Assembly (NCBI RefSeq): GCF_000023025.1
Contig: NC_012997.1
Location: 1,720,764 to 1,784,763, forward strand
Source: Teredinibacter turnerae T7901
GTDB taxonomy: Bacteria > Pseudomonadota > Gammaproteobacteria > Pseudomonadales > Cellvibrionaceae
Length of the DNA stretch: 64,000 nucleotides
Direction: 5' to 3'
The first letter of the stretch is position 1. Each line of letters begins with the position of its first letter. Made by a program: the position numbers and the translations under genes. The notes under the pieces were generated by a model. The model had not been told where the DNA came from and searched no databases. It was given only the letters and a program-made list of their open reading frames with translations. This document shows positions 60,403 through 64,000 of the stretch, piece after piece.

Positions 60403-63400
60403 TTAATTTTCCGCGGCAGATGGCTCTGTCGGAGCAGGTTTGCGAGTGCGTCGCGGGTCGTTGGGTGCACGCTGCAAATCGCGAGGATTGCGCACGATAT
60501 TCGCTGGCTCAGAGGTGTCCAGCGGACGGCCCATGCGGATTTCGTGGTTGACGCTGATCACCTGGACGTTGACCACGGGTTTCGGCATGTAACGTGGATC
60601 GTTAGACGCGCGCTCATGTTTAGCAGGCTCTGATGGCTCATCACTCGCTATTGCCGTGTTCGTGGATGATGCGGGTGCCGCGGCCTCGTCTTGCGCTACA
60701 ACAGGTGCGCTTTCTGCAGGTTCTACCGAATCTGCTTCCACCGTTTCTGCAATTTCGACAGCGTCCCCAGCAGCAGACTCGCTCGGGGCGTCAGCAACAT
60801 TAGGCGTTGGAGCTGTGTCCGCAGGTTTGTCTTCTTCTGTCGCAGCTTCAACTTGCACTTCAGCGGACTCAACGATTTCGGTATCGCTATCGCTGCTGTC
60901 ATTTGCAGTGTCCGGGCTAGCTCCTACACTCGTTTCCGAATCTGGCGCATTTTGAGATTGAGGCTGCTGCTTCGCGGTCGCTGTTTCTGGAGCCGTGTCG
61001 GCTTCCGGCGCTGGGTTTGTTTCCGGGCTGGTTTCTGCTTCAGCGACGATATTGTCTGCAGGCGCTGTAGACAGTAACGCTTTTGCTGCGGCTGCTTCTC
61101 GTACTGCGTTGGCTTCGTGCTCCTGCCTTGCTTCATGTAATGCACCTTCCAGCTCGCTCAGGGCATCGCTAAGTGCTGCATCTGCATTGTCCAGTTGGGT
61201 TTCGAGCTGGTTAATGGTGCTGGTAGCCTCAGGGACAGGTTTCTCGGCATTTTCCGGAGTAGCGTTTGCCTCGTCGGTCTGTGTTTCCTGCAATTCTGGA
61301 GAATTCTCTGAGGTGCTATCTGCGTTCCGCTCGCCTCGGCGACCACGGCTGCGTCGACGACGACGGCTGCTGCCACCTTCTTTTGCTGGGGTATTCTCCT
61401 GATCGGTATCGGCTGTTAGGTTCTCTACGCTATCGAGCAGTTCCTCGCTGGTATCCAGACCGTCATCTGCCTGCTGCAAGCCCGCTTCTACTTCAGGTAA
61501 AGGCCCGCGCTGACGCTCCTGTGGTCGCCCGCGACGATTTGCAGGGCGGCGAGCGGGTTTGTCTTCGCTGGCCGACGTGTTGTCAACAGATGCTTGTACT
61601 TGGGTATCAGACTCAGAGCTTCGCCCGCTCTCATCTTTGCGGCGCCGTGAGCGACGGCGGTCGTTGCGGTTGTTGTCGCGACCGTTATTATCGCGACTGT
61701 TGCTATCACGGTTATTGTTATCACGGTTATTGCTATCGCGTTTGCCGCTGTCACTGCGAGCGTCACGCTGTTGTTTACGGTTGTCGCTCGTTTCGTCGCC
61801 GTCTCTATCACGATCTCGCGGCTTGCGATTTCGGTTATTGCGATTGCCGGTGTTGGCGTTACGTTTTTTCTGGTGGCTGCGCTGGTTGCCTTTTGTCGCG
61901 GGTTTTGCTTCTTCTTCTGGCGCAAACAGCGATTTAAGAGCATCGATGATGCGTGCGATAAGACTTGGACCTTCCGCGGTTTTCGCTGGCGCCTGCTTGA
62001 CGGGCTCCGGTGCAGGTTGTGATGGTGCCAACTGCTGTACAACAGGCTTCGGCATGGCCACTGGCGCAGTTGGTGCAGAACTGTCGTCTTGATCTTCCTG
62101 ATGATTGAGTTCGATGGTATAGCTTATCTCAGACGTGTCGTCGTCATCGCGCAGACGTGTAACTTCATAGTGCGGCGTTACCATTTCGGTGTTCGGGAGC
62201 ACTGTCACCCGTGTTTGGTGGCGGTTTTCGATATCCGAGATCGATTTGCGCTTTTCATTTAGCAGGTAGGTTGCAACCGGCACGGGAACCACCGCGCGGA
62301 TTTCTGCGCTGCGCTCCTTCTGCGCTTCTTCTTCAACCAGACGTAGAATGGAGAGTGCGATGGACTTGGTGCCACGAATAGTGCCTTGGCCACTGCAGCG
62401 AGGGCAGACTTTGGAGGTGGTTTCTCCAAGTGACGGGCGCAGGCGCTGGCGTGACATTTCAAGTAAACCAAAGCGAGAGATACGGCCCACCTGGACACGA
62501 GCACGGTCCATTTTCAGTGCATCGCGCACACGGTTTTCAACGGCGCGCTGGTTGCGAACTGGCTGCATATCGATAAAGTCGATAACCACCAGGCCACCCA
62601 TATCGCGCAAACGCAACTGGCGGGCGATCTCGTCGGCCGCTTCCAGGTTCGTTTGAAGTGCAGTTTCTTCAATGTCACCGCCTTTGGTTGCGCGCGATGA
62701 GTTGATGTCGATACTCACCAGCGCCTCGGTAACATCGATAACGATGGAGCCGCCAGAGGGCAGTTTTACTTCGCGTTCGAAGGCGGTTTCGATCTGACCT
62801 TCGATCTGATAGTGATTGAACAAAGGTACCGACTTTTCATACAGCTTTACTTTGCTGCGATAGTTTGGCATCACCATTTGGACGAAGTCCGCTGCCTGAT
62901 TGTAAGCGGCGATGTCGTCTACAATGACTTCACCAATATCGGGGCGCAGATAATCGCGAATGGCACGAATAATTACATTACTTTCCTGGAACAGAAATGC
63001 AGGTGCCGTGCTCTGATTAGCCGCTTCCTGGATATTGTTCCAAAGGGTGGTGAGATAGTTCATATCCCACTGCAGTTCCTCTGCGGAGCGACCGACGCCA
63101 GCAGTGCGCACGATAATACCCATACCATTAGGTATTTCGATTTGGCTTAGCGCGTCTTTTAGTTCGGAGCGATCATCGCCATCGATGCGCCGTGAAATAC
63201 CGCCAGCGCGGGGGTTGTTTGGCATAAGTACCAGGTAACGACCCGCGAGGCTGATAAATGTGGTGAGCGCGGCGCCTTTGTTGCCGCGTTCTTCTTTGTC
63301 CACTTGTACGATAACTTCCATGCCTTCTTTGACGACATCTTTGATGCGGATGCGGCCATCGATTTCATTGGGTTGCTTGAGGAAGTATTCGCGAGAAATT

Positions 63401-63615
63401 TCTTTGAGGGGGAGGAATCCGTTACGGCCCTTGTCGTATTCAACAAATGCCGCTTCTAGAGAAGGTTCGATACGGGTAATTTTACCCTTGTAAATGTTGG
63501 CCTTGCGTTGTTCTTTTAATCGGTTTTCAATGTCCAGGTCATAAAGCCACTGACCGTCGACAAGGGCTACGCGCAGCTCTTCAGGCTGGGTAGCGTTAAT
63601 GAGCATTCTCTTCAT
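60403..63615 (-). CDS. rne: ribonuclease E
   Basis: 1,070 residues. The N-terminus [21 protein letters not shown] is almost identical to that of E. coli RNase E. The S1 domain (about 39-120, [20 protein letters not shown]) and the catalytic region follow. The metal-binding acidic residues lie in [15 protein letters not shown] and VVIDFIDMQ, and the zinc-link cysteines in VCPRCSGQG near 405. From about 520 the protein is disordered, with an Arg-rich RNA-binding block ([32 protein letters not shown] repeats). A long acidic Ala/Glu/Thr-rich tail follows, and a conserved basic end [16 protein letters not shown] is a candidate degradosome-partner site. It initiates mRNA decay and processes rRNA and tRNA at the inner membrane. 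Confidence 0.97.
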   Translation of the reverse strand: MKRMLINATQPEELRVALVDGQWLYDLDIENRLKEQRKANIYKGKITRIEPSLEAAFVEYDKGRNGFLPLKEISREYFLKQPNEIDGRIRIKDVVKEGMEVIVQVDKEERGNKGAALTTFISLAGRYLVLMPNNPRAGGISRRIDGDDRSELKDALSQIEIPNGMGIIVRTAGVGRSAEELQWDMNYLTTLWNNIQEAANQSTAPAFLFQESNVIIRAIRDYLRPDIGEVIVDDIAAYNQAADFVQMVMPNYRSKVKLYEKSVPLFNHYQIEGQIETAFEREVKLPSGGSIVIDVTEALVSIDINSSRATKGGDIEETALQTNLEAADEIARQLRLRDMGGLVVIDFIDMQPVRNQRAVENRVRDALKMDRARVQVGRISRFGLLEMSRQRLRPSLGETTSKVCPRCSGQGTIRGTKSIALSILRLVEEEAQKERSAEIRAVVPVPVATYLLNEKRKSISDIENRHQTRVTVLPNTEMVTPHYEVTRLRDDDDTSEISYTIELNHQEDQDDSSAPTAPVAMPKPVVQQLAPSQPAPEPVKQAPAKTAEGPSLIARIIDALKSLFAPEEEAKPATKGNQRSHQKKRNANTGNRNNRNRKPRDRDRDGDETSDNRKQQRDARSDSGKRDSNNRDNNNRDSNSRDNNGRDNNRNDRRRSRRRKDESGRSSESDTQVQASVDNTSASEDKPARRPANRRGRPQERQRGPLPEVEAGLQQADDGLDTSEELLDSVENLTADTDQENTPAKEGGSSRRRRRSRGRRGERNADSTSENSPELQETQTDEANATPENAEKPVPEATSTINQLETQLDNADAALSDALSELEGALHEARQEHEANAVREAAAAKALLSTAPADNIVAEAETSPETNPAPEADTAPETATAKQQPQSQNAPDSETSVGASPDTANDSSDSDTEIVESAEVQVEAATEEDKPADTAPTPNVADAPSESAAGDAVEIAETVEADSVEPAESAPVVAQDEAAAPASSTNTAIASDEPSEPAKHERASNDPRYMPKPVVNVQVISVNHEIRMGRPLDTSEPANIVRNPRDLQRAPNDPRRTRKPAPTEPSAAEN

Positions 63616-64000
63616 TTATGATTCTCTGTGGTGTGCAAGCCACAGAGGACGCCAGCCCGGATACGAAGGTTGAGCGAGAAAACCAGATGAGTAACTATTG
63701 TGCGGGTAACAGTTGGCGAGATTTACTGTTCTAGCGGACGGACCGCTGACGTAAATCGTTGTCATCTATCCCAGAGCCCACGAGGGGCGCGGGCAATTAC
63801 CTACTATGTCTACCAATAGTGACGACTGGAAAGACCTCAATCCTGTTTGGTTTTGTGTGGGTAGCATTAAAACCAGGAGTGAATTCCACTGTCGCCTTTG
63901 TCATCTATAGTCCGTAAATCTTCACGGACTATTCAATTGTCTGCTCTTGACAGCGGCTGTTTGAAAAGTAATCACCATAACCGTCGTGGGGTTGGAAATT
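63616..64000 (-). promoter_or_regulatory. long 5' leader of rne with hairpins
   Basis: At least 385 bp without a gene upstream of rne. Hairpins include CTCTGTGG-(8 nt)-CCACAGAG (63624-63647) just before the start codon, AGCGG-acgga-CCGCT near 63733, and AGTCCGT-(8 nt)-ACGGACT (63909-63930). In E. coli a structured rne leader of about 360 nt mediates autoregulation by RNase E, and this leader may do the same. The left boundary of the transcript is not visible. Confidence 0.55.

Noticed and set aside
60656-61937. Plus-strand ORFs opposite rne
   Set aside because: They are shadows of the low-complexity acidic and Arg-rich tail of RNase E.

Overview
The window reads like the chromosome of a marine, plant-polysaccharide-degrading gammaproteobacterium of the Cellvibrionaceae (Teredinibacter / Saccharophagus / Cellvibrio type). 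This is inferred from three secreted GH11 xylanases with polyserine linkers, CBM60, CE4 and CBM10 modules laid out like Cellvibrio Xyn11A, together with a typical gammaproteobacterial core (rne, tesA-ybbA-ybbP, tRNA-Ser). No database was consulted, so the genus is an inference.

Left end (1-7113, + strand): the tail of a type VI secretion (T6SS) regulatory operon. It holds tagF (cut by the window edge), pppA (PP2C phosphatase) and ppkA (membrane Ser/Thr kinase, split by a frameshift from its formylglycine-generating-enzyme-like C-terminal domain). A small unknown gene and an ExbB-ExbD-ExbD-TonB-like energy-transduction module follow. A terminator shared with the convergent glycanase block ends the region.

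Glycanase block (7202-15600, - strand): a GH16 endoglucanase whose tandem CBM6 tail is cut by an in-frame stop, then three paralogous xylanases. Two are GH11-CBM60-CE4-CBM10 and one is GH11-CBM60. The two upstream xylanases share a duplicated leader with an 18-bp perfect palindrome.

15600-19700: a class 3 lipase preceded by two DUF6795-like paralogues, a candidate T6SS effector with its guards, then a divergent YqgE/AlgH paralogue.

20066-51248 (+ strand) is the dominant locus, a two-partner secretion system. A surface lipoprotein (27293) precedes a giant 6,517-residue TpsA exoprotein (29658-49211) and its TpsB outer-membrane transporter (49338-51248). The lipoprotein gene and the start of tpsA are duplicated upstream (20066-23064), but that tpsA copy stops after about 180 codons. 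The two copies are separated by an island with an MFS transporter, a REP-associated tyrosine transposase (RAYT) and many copies of a GGGACAGGCAC-type repeat in both orientations.

Right end (51364-64000): mostly core genes. They are a GlpD-like oxidoreductase, a zinc-ribbon protein, an SLC13/DASS anion symporter, a DUF2288 protein, the ybbP-ybbA ABC exporter with divergent tesA, tRNA-Ser(UGA), and rne with its long leader.

The most unusual items are the duplicated and mosaic TPS locus with its truncated secretion-domain copy and RAYT repeat island, the five phosphothreonine-like motifs in the PpkA N-terminus, the ExbD pair in which one member lacks the transmembrane aspartate, and two independent gene-breaking lesions in ppkA and the GH16 gene.
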